Shown: piece by piece, positions 1-9,541 of the stretch
Layout: every line of letters begins with the position of its first letter
Position numbering within the stretch: the first letter of the stretch is position 1
NCBI GenBank assembly: GCA_017510405.1
Contig: JAFWNG010000031.1
Coordinates: forward strand, 59,968-123,967
Direction: 5' to 3'
DNA from: Solobacterium sp.
GTDB taxonomy: Bacteria; Bacillota_I; Bacilli_A; Erysipelotrichales; Erysipelotrichaceae
Length of the DNA: 64,000 nt
Translations under genes and position numbers: made by a program
Notes under the pieces: model-generated
What the model saw: only the letters and a program-made list of their open reading frames with translations
What the model was told of the DNA's origin: nothing
Databases searched by the model: none

Positions 1-1662
1 AAACCTTTCTTTGAAAAGATTTCCCGGAATATTTATCTGCGTGCGATCAGAGACGGGTTTATCGCCGGCATGCCGGTGATCCTGTTCTCCAGTATCTTTA
101 TTCTGATCGCCTACGTGCCTAATGCGTTCGGCTTTCACTGGAGTCCGGAAATCGAATCTCTTCTGATGACGCCGTACAACTACTCCATGGGTATTCTTGG
201 TCTGTTCGTGGCGGGTACGACGGCCAAAGCGCTGACCGACTCGATGAACAGAAATATGGAGAGCACGAATCAGATTAACTATATCTCCACGATGCTTGCG
301 GCGATCATCGGCTTTGTGATCATGGCGGCCGAACCTGCCGAAGGCGGCGGATTCCTGACCGGCTTCATGGGTACGAAAGGACTTCTGACAGCGTTCATTG
401 CGGCATTTGTGACAGTGAATGTATACAAGGTATGTGTGAAGAATAATGTTTCGATCCGCATGCCGGAAGAAGTTCCGCCGAATATCTCTCAGGTATTCAA
501 GGATCTGATACCGTTTACTCTGTCGATTATTCTGCTGTACGCTCTGGAACTGGTCATCCACGGCACCATGGGAGTCAATGTGGCGGAATCCATCGGAACT
601 CTGCTCGCACCGCTGTTCCGGGCGGCAGACGGATATCTCGGCATCACGATCATCTTCGGCGCCTATGCGTTCTTCTGGTTTGTCGGCATTCACGGTCCTT
701 CGATCGTCGAACCGGCAATTGCCGCAATCACCTATGCCAATGTGGAAACCAACCTGCAGCTGCTGCAGGCGGGAATGCACGCGGACAAAGTGCTGACGTC
801 GGGAACGCAGATGTTCATCGTCACGATGGGCGGAACCGGTGCCACACTTGTTGTACCGTTCATGTTCATGTGGCTGACAAAATCAAAGAGAAACCGCGCC
901 ATTGGCAGAGCTTCTGTCGTGCCTACCTTCTTCGGCGTCAATGAGCCGATCCTCTTCGGCGCTCCGATCGTTCTGAACCCCGTTTTCTTCGTTCCGTTTA
1001 TCATGGCTCCGATCGTTAATGTATGGATCTTCAAATTCTTTGTCGATGTGTTCAGGATGAACAGCTTTACGGCGAATCTTCCCTGGACGACACCGGCTCC
1101 GCTGGGACTGGTTCTGGGAACCAACTTCCAGTTTCTCTCCTTTGTCCTGGCGCTTCTGCTGATCGTCGTGGACGTCATTATTTACTATCCGTTTATCAAG
1201 GTCTACGATGAGCAGATCCTTGAAGAAGAGAGGACTGGAAAGACAGATGATGCCCTGAAGGAAAAAGTCGCTGCGAACTTCAACACTGCCAAGGCAGATG
1301 CTATTCTGGAAAAAGCGGGTGTAGACGAAGCAGTGAAGGAAATCACGGAACAAGTCAATGTGCTCGTTCTCTGCGCCGGCGGGGGAACCAGCGGACTGCT
1401 GGCCAACGCACTGAATAAAGCTGCGAAAGAGTATGGTGCGCCGGTCAAGGCTGCGGCAGGAAGCTACGGCGCTCACAGGGAGATCCTCCCCCAGTATCAG
1501 CTGGTCATCCTCGCACCGCAGGTAGCCTCCAATTTCGATGACATGAAAGCGGAGACTGACAAACTCGGAATCCGGCTTGCAAAGACGGAAGGAGGTCAGT
1601 ATATCAAACTGACCAGAGACGGACAGGGCGCGCTGGATTTCGTTAAACAGCAGATGTCATAA
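1..1662 (+). CDS. lacE: Lactose-specific PTS EIICB component, 5' end cut by window
   Basis: The reading frame is open from base 1, so the gene begins outside the window; the first methionine inside (base 70) is not the start, because the preceding codons encode the usual pre-membrane segment of lactose EIIC. The long hydrophobic EIIC part is followed by a linker and a C-terminal EIIB domain. The IIB phosphocysteine lies in VLCAGGGTS (Cys codon 1372-1374). Family knowledge: EIICB of the lactose/chitobiose PTS imports lactose across the membrane and phosphorylates it to lactose-6-phosphate. The gene is 12 bases upstream of lacG, whose product hydrolyses that intermediate, so the two form an operon. 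IIA, HPr and regulator genes are not visible. A chitobiose or cellobiose substrate is less likely given lacG. Confidence 0.93.
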   Translation, partial: KPFFEKISRNIYLRAIRDGFIAGMPVILFSSIFILIAYVPNAFGFHWSPEIESLLMTPYNYSMGILGLFVAGTTAKALTDSMNRNMESTNQINYISTMLAAIIGFVIMAAEPAEGGGFLTGFMGTKGLLTAFIAAFVTVNVYKVCVKNNVSIRMPEEVPPNISQVFKDLIPFTLSIILLYALELVIHGTMGVNVAESIGTLLAPLFRAADGYLGITIIFGAYAFFWFVGIHGPSIVEPAIAAITYANVETNLQLLQAGMHADKVLTSGTQMFIVTMGGTGATLVVPFMFMWLTKSKRNRAIGRASVVPTFFGVNEPILFGAPIVLNPVFFVPFIMAPIVNVWIFKFFVDVFRMNSFTANLPWTTPAPLGLVLGTNFQFLSFVLALLLIVVDVIIYYPFIKVYDEQILEEERTGKTDDALKEKVAANFNTAKADAILEKAGVDEAVKEITEQVNVLVLCAGGGTSGLLANALNKAAKEYGAPVKAAAGSYGAHREILPQYQLVILAPQVASNFDDMKAETDKLGIRLAKTEGGQYIKLTRDGQGALDFVKQQMS

Positions 1663-3081
<1,419 letters not shown>

Positions 3082-3086
3082 CAACA

Positions 3087-3107
3087 GGATCCCGCAATGC
3101 GGGATCC
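3087..3107 (+). terminator. Hairpin ending the lac operon
   Basis: A 9-bp perfect stem (GGATCCCGC/GCGGGATCC) with a 3-base loop six bases after the lacG stop. The following stretch ATTCATTTTC is only moderately T-rich, so it may be a weak intrinsic terminator. Confidence 0.6.
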
Positions 3108-3208
3108 ATTCATTTTCGGGATGATCCGGATCTGATATCATTTTCCCTGGAAAATATCCCCGGTACTCCGGATAAAAACAAAAGAGATCTTTCGATCCCT
3201 TTATTCCG

Positions 3209-3281
3209 TGGAGCTTACGAGATTCGAACTCGTGACCCCCTGCTTGCAAAGCAGGTGCTCTCCCAACTGAGCTAAAACCCC
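3209..3281 (-). tRNA. tRNA-Ala (anticodon UGC)
   Basis: The minus strand folds as a 73-nt cloverleaf: a 7-bp acceptor (GGGGTTT with AAGCTCC), D-arm with GCTCAGTTGGGAGAGC, an anticodon loop containing TTGCA (UGC), and a GTTCGAATC T-loop. CCA is not encoded. It sits 22 bases downstream of tRNA-Ile on the same strand and shares its promoter. This Ile-Ala pair is usually found inside rRNA operons; no rRNA is present here. Confidence 0.96.
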
Positions 3282-3303
3282 ATATATTTCACTTCGAAGA
3301 AAG

Positions 3304-3377
<74 letters not shown>

Positions 3378-3397
3378 GTTTCATCGAATGCCTTATT

Positions 3398-3426
3398 ATA
3401 TTATCAGGGCTGTTTTATGATGTCAA
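3398..3426 (-). promoter_or_regulatory. Sigma-A promoter for the tRNA-Ile/tRNA-Ala unit
   Basis: On the minus strand a perfect -35 TTGACA (3421-3426) is followed after 17 bases by a -10 TAATAT (3398-3403), about 20 bases before the tRNA-Ile 5' end. Spacing and hexamers are close to the consensus, as expected for a stable RNA promoter. Confidence 0.85.
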
Positions 3427-3612
3427 CATGTTTTTGAAAAAAAGTTTTCAATGAATGTGACAAAAATGTATATGCCGAAAATCGCCGTTCCGGATCATTT
3501 CCGTAACAGAAATACGTTAACGGAAAACACCACGGACAGGCCCGGCAAAAGAGCGCTTCTTGTACATATTCCGGCAGTGTGCTATTGTTACGGGCAGGTA
3601 AAAGGAGTTAGT

Positions 3613-4098
3613 ATGCAGGCTTTTATCGAATGGTTTATGACTGCGGTAGGCAGATCGCTCTCCCCGCAGCTGTCCGTATTTATTGTCAGTATGATCCCTC
3701 TGGTCGAAGAAAGGGGAGGTCTGATCCTTTCCCGGCTTCTGAATCTTCCGATGTGGGAGGGAGTGTTCTGGTGCGTGCTCGGAAATATTCTTCCGATCCC
3801 GTTCATATTATTCTTTATTGAGAGGCTTCTGCACTGGATGTCGGAACATCATATGAGCAGGATCGCTTCGTGGATCGAACAGAAGGCGGTAAAGAACAAG
3901 CCGAAGATCGACCGGTACGGATTCTGGGGACTGATGCTGTTTGTCGGCATTCCGCTTCCCGGAACTGGCGCATGGACAGGCAGTCTTGTGGCTGCGTTAT
4001 TTGACATGGATCTGAAACAGGCGTCTGTATCGATCCTGCTGGGAATCGCTCTTGCGGCAGTGATCATGACGACGCTGTCTTACGGTATATTCGGTTAA
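3613..4098 (+). CDS. Small multidrug-export family membrane protein (COG2426)
   Basis: A 161-residue integral membrane protein. The start at 3613 is chosen because AAAGGAG lies eight bases before it; an upstream in-frame ATG (3451) has no ribosome-binding site. The N-terminal segment, an acidic VEERGG motif near residue 30, and the GIPLPGTGAWTGSL segment near residue 115 are characteristic of the Sm_multidrug_ex family. The family name is historical and the real substrate is unknown. It is followed 14 bases later by ispD, so the two are probably cotranscribed, although no functional link is known. Confidence 0.8.
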   Translation: MQAFIEWFMTAVGRSLSPQLSVFIVSMIPLVEERGGLILSRLLNLPMWEGVFWCVLGNILPIPFILFFIERLLHWMSEHHMSRIASWIEQKAVKNKPKIDRYGFWGLMLFVGIPLPGTGAWTGSLVAALFDMDLKQASVSILLGIALAAVIMTTLSYGIFG

Positions 4099-4112
4099 CA
4101 GGAGAAATCAGT

Positions 4113-4754
4113 ATGAAATACAGTGCTGTGATCGTGGCGGCGGGCAGCGGCAGCCGCATGAATCTCGGATTCAACAAAGTATATGCGCATCTGCCGGGCG
4201 GCAGAACGATCCTTGAAGAGACGATGTCGGTATTCCTGACGGATCCGGACTGTGAACAGATCGTTGTCGTGACTGACGCGGCGGAATATCTGCATCACAT
4301 CCAGACGCGTGTCGAAGGACGCATCACGTTTGCGTGCGGCGGCGATACAAGGCAGAGAAGCGTACTGAACGGTGTTCTTGCGGCGATCTCCGATATCGTA
4401 TTCATTCATGACGGTGCCCGTCCGCATCTCAGTGCGGAACTGCTCGGAAAACTGAAGGAAGCGATGGAAACGGAAGAAGCTGCGCTTCTTGCGGTTCCGT
4501 GCAAGGATACGATCAAAGTCATTGAGAACGGCTATGTACGCACGACGGTGGAACGCAGCACGGTATGCGCTGCCCAGACACCGCAGGCATTCCGCACGTC
4601 CGCGATCATTCAGTGTATCCGGAAAGCGGAGGAAGACGGCTATACCGGCACCGACGACTGCTCGCTTGCCGAGAAGTATTCCGATATGAAAATTAAAGTT
4701 GTGGAAGGAAGTTATGAGAACTTCAAGATCACGACTCCGGAGGATCTGCGATAG
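4113..4754 (+). CDS. ispD: 2-C-methyl-D-erythritol 4-phosphate cytidylyltransferase
   Basis: A 213-residue protein of typical IspD length. It has the nucleotide-binding N terminus VAAGSGSRM, the lysine-containing NKVYAHL segment, HDGARP in the middle, and a C-terminal TGTDDCSLAE followed by KVVEGSYENFKITTPED, all hallmarks of IspD. It condenses MEP with CTP in the cytoplasmic non-mevalonate isoprenoid pathway. A ribosome-binding site (AGGAG) lies upstream of ATG 4113 and an intrinsic terminator follows the stop. The related teichoic-acid enzyme TarI is the alternative, but the C-terminal motif favours IspD. Confidence 0.88.
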   Translation: MKYSAVIVAAGSGSRMNLGFNKVYAHLPGGRTILEETMSVFLTDPDCEQIVVVTDAAEYLHHIQTRVEGRITFACGGDTRQRSVLNGVLAAISDIVFIHDGARPHLSAELLGKLKEAMETEEAALLAVPCKDTIKVIENGYVRTTVERSTVCAAQTPQAFRTSAIIQCIRKAEEDGYTGTDDCSLAEKYSDMKIKVVEGSYENFKITTPEDLR

Positions 4755-4781
4755 ACTTTCCGCATCAGCGGGAAGTTTTTT
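4755..4781 (+). terminator. Intrinsic terminator after ispD
   Basis: A 9-bp stem (ACTTTCCGC with GCGGGAAGT, one G-U pair) with loop ATCA, followed by six T residues; it starts right after the ispD stop codon. Confidence 0.88.
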
Positions 4782-4792
4782 CTTTATACCAT

Positions 4793-4818
4793 AAAAAAAT
4801 CACTCGTAGGAGTGATTT
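4793..4818 (-). terminator. Intrinsic terminator overlapping the end of the zinc-ribbon gene
   Basis: On the minus strand AAATCACTC pairs with GAGTGATTT around a 4-base loop and runs into seven T residues. The stem contains the last codons and the TGA stop of the gene at 4800-5126. Confidence 0.85.
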
Positions 4819-5126
4819 ACGGCGACCCGGAAGCCGGTGCTGCGAAGCTTTTCCGCAGTACTGTTCGCCTCTGTCAGCGTATCAAAAGTGATACTGCCAT
4901 GACCGTCGCAGAAGGCGCTGAACGCTTCTGCAAAGTTCATGGGCGTGTGACGGCACAGCGCCAGGACAGCCCGCTTTTTTTCCGGGAACCCACTGATATT
5001 CAGGACCCAGTGGGTGACCGGACCGGTCAGACGGGGGTACTGTCTGCCGCAGTACGGACATGCGGGGATCCTGCCGCGGATAACAAATACTCTGCGGCAT
5101 GTGCTTTCTGTACATCTCTTTTTCAT
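4800..5126 (-). CDS. Small zinc-ribbon protein of unknown function
   Basis: A 108-residue basic protein. The N terminus carries two cysteine pairs (CTESTC and, about 15 residues later, CPYCG), which looks like a zinc ribbon. The C-terminal half ends in a short alpha/beta-looking segment, EKLRSTGFRVAV. The start at 5126 is preferred over the one at 5144 because AGAGGTGA lies upstream of it. The gene is monocistronic, with its own terminator, and runs away from the repeated structured region at 5162-6290, which lies directly upstream of it. I do not recognise the family. Binding of nucleic acid is plausible for a short zinc ribbon but is inference. Confidence 0.6.
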   Translation of the reverse strand: MKKRCTESTCRRVFVIRGRIPACPYCGRQYPRLTGPVTHWVLNISGFPEKKRAVLALCRHTPMNFAEAFSAFCDGHGSITFDTLTEANSTAEKLRSTGFRVAVNHSYE

Positions 5127-5161
5127 CGTCGTCACCTCTTTCATCTAATCATTGATCTTCT

Positions 5162-5764
5162 GATCCCGCCCCGGATCCGGCCTTCGCCGTACATCCGTAT
5201 CCTTCAGGAATATTCTGTCAACAGGGAGATAAGTCTGAGCTCCAGGGAGCTACCCTGAAACTGCTTACCCCGGCTTTCGCCAGAACCTGTACAGGACTGA
5301 TTACCTGCAGATCATACTGTCCATTCAGAAAAGAAAAATATGATACGATCATACACCGTTCTGAGTGGTTGCCTGTGATTTTGCCGTTCAGCTTACATCA
5401 CCGAATACTTCCGTTATACCTGCATTTCTGCAGTTCAAGGCAAACACCTGCCTTCGCATGCCGCCGTCGTACCAGAGCGCCGCCTCTGGTATCCCGTCGG
5501 CTTATTCCCGCACAGCGGGCGTCTGTTTCAGGTGCCGGAAGGTTCGTACATTTTCCTGCGGATATTTCTGCGCATGGCTGTCCTGTCGGCGGTTTCCGCC
5601 TTCACCCGTATCCTCACAGATACGGATAAGTTACATCCTGCGGGTATCCCCGCAGGTTTCGCTCAGAGTTTCCATGCCTCGAAGCACCGGGTGTGCTTTG
5701 TTCATCGAGTTGATCCGGAGCAGGATCAGAAGATCAATTTTCATAGAACGATATTCAATATCCC
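5162..5764. ncRNA. Candidate structured RNA, copy 1
   Basis: Hairpins readable in order: CAGGG/CCCTG (5243-5257), CCTG/CAGG (5286-5295), ACCAGAG/CTCTGGT (5471-5490), CCCGC/GCGGG (5507-5519), GGCGG/CCGCC (5588-5600), CCGTATC/GATACGG (5606-5625), an 8-bp CCTGCGGG/CCCGCAGG (5637-5656) and AAGCAC/GTGCTT (5682-5698). Several keep pairing in copy 2 despite changed sequence, which is the signature of RNA structure. The strand is not settled: one conserved G-U pair favours plus, one C-A pair favours minus. Size and ornateness recall large bacterial RNAs such as ROOL or GOLLD, but I cannot match a family from memory. Confidence 0.4.
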
Positions 5765-6290
5765 GATCCCGCCCGTATTCCGGCCTTCGCCATACAGCTC
5801 TGATGCTTCACAGATATTCTGTCATCAGGGATACGGGCTGAGATCCGGGGAGCTGCCCCTTCACTTTCCGTACCGGCTTTCGCCAGATCCTGTCAGGACT
5901 GCTTACCTGAACATTTCACCACCCGTGGTTTGTGCCATTCAGCTACTCTGACCGTCTTCTTCCGTTATTGCAAGGCAGGGCACATTGTTTTGGCATTCCC
6001 TTCAGACAGCGGCTGCGGACCGCCGCCTGAGACAGGGTCATTCCCGCACAGCGGGCGTATATTGTTGTGCCCGGAAGTTCCGTACATTTCCATGCGCATC
6101 TCACTGTGCCGCGGGACTTTGTTGGCGGTTTCCGCCTTCTGTACAGCCGTCACCGGCTTTACAGAGATCCTCCCGGCAGGTATCCCTGCCGGAAGCAGCT
6201 CACTTCCCCGCGCCTCGAAGTACTGGCGTACTTTGTTGATCGAGATGAATGCGGACAGGATCCGGATATTGAATATTTCATAGATCACTG
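5765..6290. ncRNA. Candidate structured RNA, copy 2
   Basis: Counterparts of the copy 1 hairpins: GGGG/CCCC (5847-5859), CCTG/CAGG (5889-5897), a bulged CAGCGGC stem near 6008-6028, CCCGC/GCGGG (6043-6055), GGCGG/CCGCC (6124-6136), an 11-position CTGTACAGCCG/CGGCTTTACAG with one mismatch (6139-6164), CCGGCAGG/CCTGCCGG (6173-6192) and AAGTAC/GTACTT (6218-6233). The last two differ from copy 1 by compensatory changes (for example AAGCAC/GTGCTT to AAGTAC/GTACTT). This copy also has GCCCGTAT (5771-5778) able to pair with ATACGGGC (5831-5838), which copy 1 lacks. Confidence 0.4.
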
Positions 6291-6366
6291 CCGGCTTACT
6301 GCCAGCACATACAGAATACGGCACGGCTGAATACGCTGGACCAGGGGGGTGTGAATTCTGCATAAG

Positions 6367-6386
6367 AAAACCGGCTGGGCAGCCGG
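6367..6386 (-). terminator. Intrinsic terminator after the MBL-fold gene
   Basis: On the minus strand CCGGCT and AGCCGG form a strong stem with a 4-base loop followed by TTTTC, eight bases beyond the stop of the gene ending at 6394. Confidence 0.8.
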
Positions 6387-6393
6387 CGTGTAC

Positions 6394-7074
6394 TTATTCA
6401 CTCAGAAGATCGGTGATCGTCTCTTCCCGGGAAGCGGGGGTATGATGGCTTTCCACACAGATCTCTGCGTCGATCGTTTCAATGGTGCGGGCAAGTCTGT
6501 GACATAACTGTGGATCTTTTTCCCAGGTCGGAAAGACACCGCCGGCCGCGTCGCCGAGAAACAGTACTTTTTCACTTTCCGCAAATACAATAACGGAGTC
6601 GTCGGTGTGAGGGGATTCCGCGGTCATCAGCTGTATGCGGCAGTTCCCGAGATCGATCGTAAGCGATTCATCAAAAACAATATCCGGAAGGGTGATGATC
6701 ACCGGCATACCGCCGGCATATTCTTTCCGGATGGAGTCATCCAGACTGAAGAAGAACTCCGTGCCTTTTGTTTCGATCTCCCGGCGGAAGTCTGAAAGAT
6801 GCTGTGCTGTTTTCCTGCCGCTGATGCATATTCCGTTCGCTGCGTGCATCGCAAATGTATGGTCCCAGTGCCAGTGCGTCAGTACGGTCAAAGAGGGGAG
6901 AGGCAGGCTTTCCTTTCTGAGAACGTCATAGAATTCGCGGATGTGCGCTTCGGAGTGTCCCGCGTCCACCGCAAGGCTCATGCGGTCCCCGCGTATATAG
7001 CCGAGCGTCGGCCGGTCGCGTTCCTTCTCAAAGGGATACAGCAGTACTCTGTCGGTAAGACGGATCAGTTCCAT
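6394..7074 (-). CDS. Metallo-beta-lactamase-fold hydrolase
   Basis: A 226-residue protein with the metal-binding signature HWHWDH (H67, H69, D71, H72), a later FLGDAAGG aspartate and a C-terminal ESHH histidine, together the dinuclear zinc site of the MBL superfamily. The start at 7074 is chosen because AAAGGAG precedes it; an in-frame ATG at 7107 has no such site. It is cytoplasmic (no signal peptide). The superfamily includes glyoxalase II, lactonases and nucleases, and nothing here fixes the substrate. The gene has its own terminator and is separated by a terminator from the GTPase pair upstream. Confidence 0.8.
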   Translation of the reverse strand: MELIRLTDRVLLYPFEKERDRPTLGYIRGDRMSLAVDAGHSEAHIREFYDVLRKESLPLPSLTVLTHWHWDHTFAMHAANGICISGRKTAQHLSDFRREIETKGTEFFFSLDDSIRKEYAGGMPVIITLPDIVFDESLTIDLGNCRIQLMTAESPHTDDSVIVFAESEKVLFLGDAAGGVFPTWEKDPQLCHRLARTIETIDAEICVESHHTPASREETITDLLSE

Positions 7075-7142
7075 GGCGGATCTCCTTTCTGCTCTGTCTT
7101 TGAGCATAACACAGGAAGCTGGTCACGGCGCAGTGAGGCACA

Positions 7143-7175
7143 AAAGAAAACATGGCGAGACGTGCTCACCATGTT
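7143..7175 (-). terminator. Intrinsic terminator after the G3E GTPase pair
   Basis: On the minus strand AACATGGTGAG pairs with CTCGCCATGTT (11 positions, one G-U) around a 5-base loop and continues into TTTCTTTTG, four bases after the stop of the gene ending at 7179. Confidence 0.8.
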
Positions 7176-7178
7176 CGA

Positions 7179-8126
7179 TCAGCTGAAATATACGTATTCG
7201 TCCGCCGGCGGCGTAGTGTAGCGCTGCACGCGGGAAGCGTAGAGGACGACGGTCTTTGTTCCGTGGTCATCGACCGGTATGGTGCGGAGGGTTCCCTCCA
7301 CCTCGAACCAGTCGCCCTTCTTCATCTGCCAGATTTTAACGCCGGTAACGGTAATGCCGCAGAGACTGGTATCCTGCGCGCAGCATACCATTGCCCGTCT
7401 TCCGAGAACGAATGTCTGCTTGTGTCCTTTGATATCCTCGGCGTACATGCCGCGCAGGATGATCTTCTTTCCGTTATACTTATCCGGGTTTTCCATTGCG
7501 TCCATATACCACAGGCCGTAGTCATCATCCTTGATGTCGATAACGTCGGCGTTGATGTCGAACGGAAGAACACCGCTTTTGAGTTTGACAGGTTCACCGA
7601 AGTTTCCTTCGTAGAAGATCTGGGCAGTGCGGTTGATCGCCTTGATATTGCCGCGCAGGGAACGTCCGTTGGAATTCTCGGTACAGCGGTTAACGATGAT
7701 CGTGTCGCTGTAGCGCAGCTGTTCAAACAGCATCTGCCGCATGGCATTGATGTACAGTTCGAATGTTGTCGCATCGACTGTCGTCAGGATCTGTACCAGC
7801 GGCCAGAAGCCCGGCATATGTCCCAGGATCTGTTCCGATACCGGTTCCGTTCCGTTCCATTCAATGAATACCTGCGTCGGATGGTAGATGGTATCCAGTT
7901 CCTGGATCCTCTGATTGGTCAGTTCATCTGCGCTGTCCAGGTATTCGATATAAGCGTTGTGGCTTTCCAGAAAAGCCGGTTCATATTCCGTAACACCCTG
8001 TTCAAAGCACAGGATCAGTGTACGGGCATCTTCCTCCATGAAATTGGGGTCGTTGAGAGTATCCCTGATCAGCGTGGTTTTCCCGCTGTCAAGGAATCCC
8101 GTGAAAAGATATACCGGTGCCGGCAT
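7179..8126 (-). CDS. G3E-family GTP-binding protein with C-terminal TIGR03943-like domain
   Basis: A 315-residue protein. The N terminus has a Walker A motif GFLDSGKTT (about residues 10-18) and the IIVNRC segment of the CobW/COG0523 G3E GTPases, although it lacks the usual CxCC metal motif. The last third (from about residue 225) contains LGRRAMVCCAQD followed by a KKGDWFEVEGTL segment, resembling the C-terminal domain of the YcgQ/TIGR03943 membrane-protein family that often accompanies COG0523 proteins. Start and upstream stop share one base (TAATG at 8124-8128), so translation is coupled to the CobW gene. A role in metal allocation, probably zinc, is inference from family and partner. Confidence 0.75.
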   Translation of the reverse strand: MPAPVYLFTGFLDSGKTTLIRDTLNDPNFMEEDARTLILCFEQGVTEYEPAFLESHNAYIEYLDSADELTNQRIQELDTIYHPTQVFIEWNGTEPVSEQILGHMPGFWPLVQILTTVDATTFELYINAMRQMLFEQLRYSDTIIVNRCTENSNGRSLRGNIKAINRTAQIFYEGNFGEPVKLKSGVLPFDINADVIDIKDDDYGLWYMDAMENPDKYNGKKIILRGMYAEDIKGHKQTFVLGRRAMVCCAQDTSLCGITVTGVKIWQMKKGDWFEVEGTLRTIPVDDHGTKTVVLYASRVQRYTTPPADEYVYFS

Positions 8127-9379
8127 TACTTCACCCGGAACAGTTCCTTCACGTTCTCAATGTCGACTTTTTCACCGATGACAGTGATCAGACCGGTATA
8201 GGCAGGCTTGCCTTCACGGATGTCCGCGTCACCCGGAACGAAGTCGAAGAACAGCCACCTGCCGTCTGCTGTCGGCACAATTCCCTTGGCACGCACGATG
8301 TTTTCCGGCAGTTTGTTCAGAGCTTCGCGGATCTCTTCTTCGGTATAAGTGTTGATCGTTTCTACACCGACGGAATCAAAGATCTCGTCTGCGTCATGGC
8401 CGTGGTGGTGATGATGGTGGTGGTGATGTTCGTCATCGCCGAGACGGATGCGGTTGCCTTCGCTCAGACCTTCATTGGCCGCAGCTTCTTTAGCCGCGTT
8501 GCCGTGATGGTGGTGATGGTGTTCATGCTCGTCATCATCATCGTCATCATGGTGGTGATGGTGTTCATGCTCGTCATCATCATCGTCATCGTGGTGATGG
8601 TGGTGCTCATGTTCATCTTCATCATCGTCGTCATCGTGGTGATGATGGTGCTCATGCTCGTCTTCGTCATCGTCGTCATCATGGTGATGATGGTGCTCAT
8701 GCTCGTCTTCGTCATCGTCGTCATCATGGTGATGATGGTGCTCATGCTCGTCTTCGTCATCGTCGTCTTCAAGGCCTTCCGGATACCCGTCGGTGGAGCC
8801 TTCCATCGCTTCGAGGATGGCGCTTCCCGGCAGTTCGGACCACGGTGTTGTAATAATACGTGCGTCTGCGTTCAGTTCACGGATAATGTCGACATCTTTC
8901 TGCAGAACATTCTCATTGACCAGCTGTGTTCTTGAGAGGATAACGCAGGCTGCCGTCGCGATCTGATCATCGAAGAATTCTTTGAAGTTCTTGTGATAGA
9001 TGGCACAGCGCTGTGCGTCGACGACAGTGCTGTAGCTGTTGAGCTCAACGCCTTCCACGGTACGGATAGCTTTCAGGATGTCAGAAAGCTTGCCGACGCC
9101 GGACGGCTCAATGATGATATGATCCGGCTGATATGTATCAATGACCTGCTGCAGAGCGGCTTCGAAGTCGCCCTTCAGTGTGCAGCAGATACAGCCGCTG
9201 TTGATCTCGGTGATCTCCACGCCGGCTTCCTGCAGGAAACCGCCGTCAATGCCGATCTCGCCGAATTCGTTCTCTACGAGAACGACCTTACTCCCGGCGT
9301 ATACTTCTTTGATCAGCTTCTGGATCAGTGTTGTTTTTCCGGCGCCGAGGAAACCGGATATGACATCTACTTTGCTCAT
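8126..9379 (-). CDS. CobW/COG0523 GTPase with long His/Asp-rich metal-binding insert
   Basis: A 417-residue G3E GTPase. Walker A GFLGAGKTT is at residues 9-17 and the metal motif CICC at residues 63-66. A WFFDFV-type CobW C-terminal domain follows an insert of about 100 residues (roughly 205-310) made of six near-identical units of acidic residues followed by HEHHHHH, plus a second run of nine histidines. Family members hydrolyse GTP to load zinc, cobalt or iron into client proteins. The insert should buffer many metal ions. The start at 9379 has AGAAGG upstream; an in-frame ATG at 9409 does not. It heads a two-gene operon with the GTPase at 7179-8126. Confidence 0.88.
   Translation of the reverse strand: MSKVDVISGFLGAGKTTLIQKLIKEVYAGSKVVLVENEFGEIGIDGGFLQEAGVEITEINSGCICCTLKGDFEAALQQVIDTYQPDHIIIEPSGVGKLSDILKAIRTVEGVELNSYSTVVDAQRCAIYHKNFKEFFDDQIATAACVILSRTQLVNENVLQKDVDIIRELNADARIITTPWSELPGSAILEAMEGSTDGYPEGLEDDDDEDEHEHHHHHDDDDDEDEHEHHHHHDDDDDEDEHEHHHHHDDDDDEDEHEHHHHHDDDDDDEHEHHHHHDDDDDDEHEHHHHHHGNAAKEAAANEGLSEGNRIRLGDDEHHHHHHHHHGHDADEIFDSVGVETINTYTEEEIREALNKLPENIVRAKGIVPTADGRWLFFDFVPGDADIREGKPAYTGLITVIGEKVDIENVKELFRVK
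8503..8766 (-). repeat. In-frame tandem repeats encoding (D/E)n-HEHHHHH units
   Basis: Six tandem units of 48-51 bp lie inside the CobW gene. Adjacent units differ by only a few synonymous third positions and by one Asp/Glu codon, so the array has expanded recently by slippage or unequal recombination while staying in frame. A shorter separate His run is encoded at about 8402-8430. Confidence 0.85.
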
Positions 9380-9541
9380 GTAAATACCTTCTTTCGTAAC
9401 AGATACCATTATAGCGCAAAAGTCAAGTACAGATAGCAGAAAGCCCGTGTTTCAGCGTCTTCAGGAATAATTAGGCAGGCATTCATGCAGATAATCATTT
9501 ATAATTATGAACAGGAAACAATATAATTCAGGAGGAAAATC

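Larger units (their letters stand above)
5162..6290. repeat. Two diverged tandem units, period 603 bp, rich in hairpins
   Basis: The block 5162-5764 is repeated with divergence at 5765-6290. Both copies begin with GATCCCGCCC (5162 and 5765), share CCGGCCTTCGCC and CCGGCTTTCGCC in the first third, then the same series of hairpins, then an ATATTCAATAT or ATATTGAATAT element. Insertions and deletions between the copies are not multiples of three and all six frames lack recognisable protein, so this is not a duplicated gene. No protein-coding gene is supported between 5127 and 6393. Confidence 0.75.

Noticed and set aside
70..1662. ATG at 70 as start of the lactose PTS gene
   Set aside because: The frame is open back to base 1 and the preceding codons fit the conserved EIIC N-terminal segment, so the real start is outside the window.
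3609..3821. Overlapping frames inside the small multidrug-export gene
   Set aside because: Out-of-frame shadows with no family resemblance; the COG2426-like frame has the ribosome-binding site.
5162..6290. CRISPR array or insertion sequence
   Set aside because: Two long units rather than many short repeats, no spacers, no transposase, no terminal inverted repeats or target duplications.
5365..6363. Several overlapping ORFs of 80-160 codons in the 5.3-6.4 kb region on both strands
   Set aside because: None has a family match or convincing start, indels between the two tandem copies break every frame, and copy 1 has stops where copy 2 is open. RNA-level structure explains the conservation better.
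8117..8935. 272-codon plus-strand ORF of hydrophobic Val/Ile/Met repeats
   Set aside because: It is the antisense shadow of the His/Asp repeat array of the CobW gene; no ribosome-binding site.
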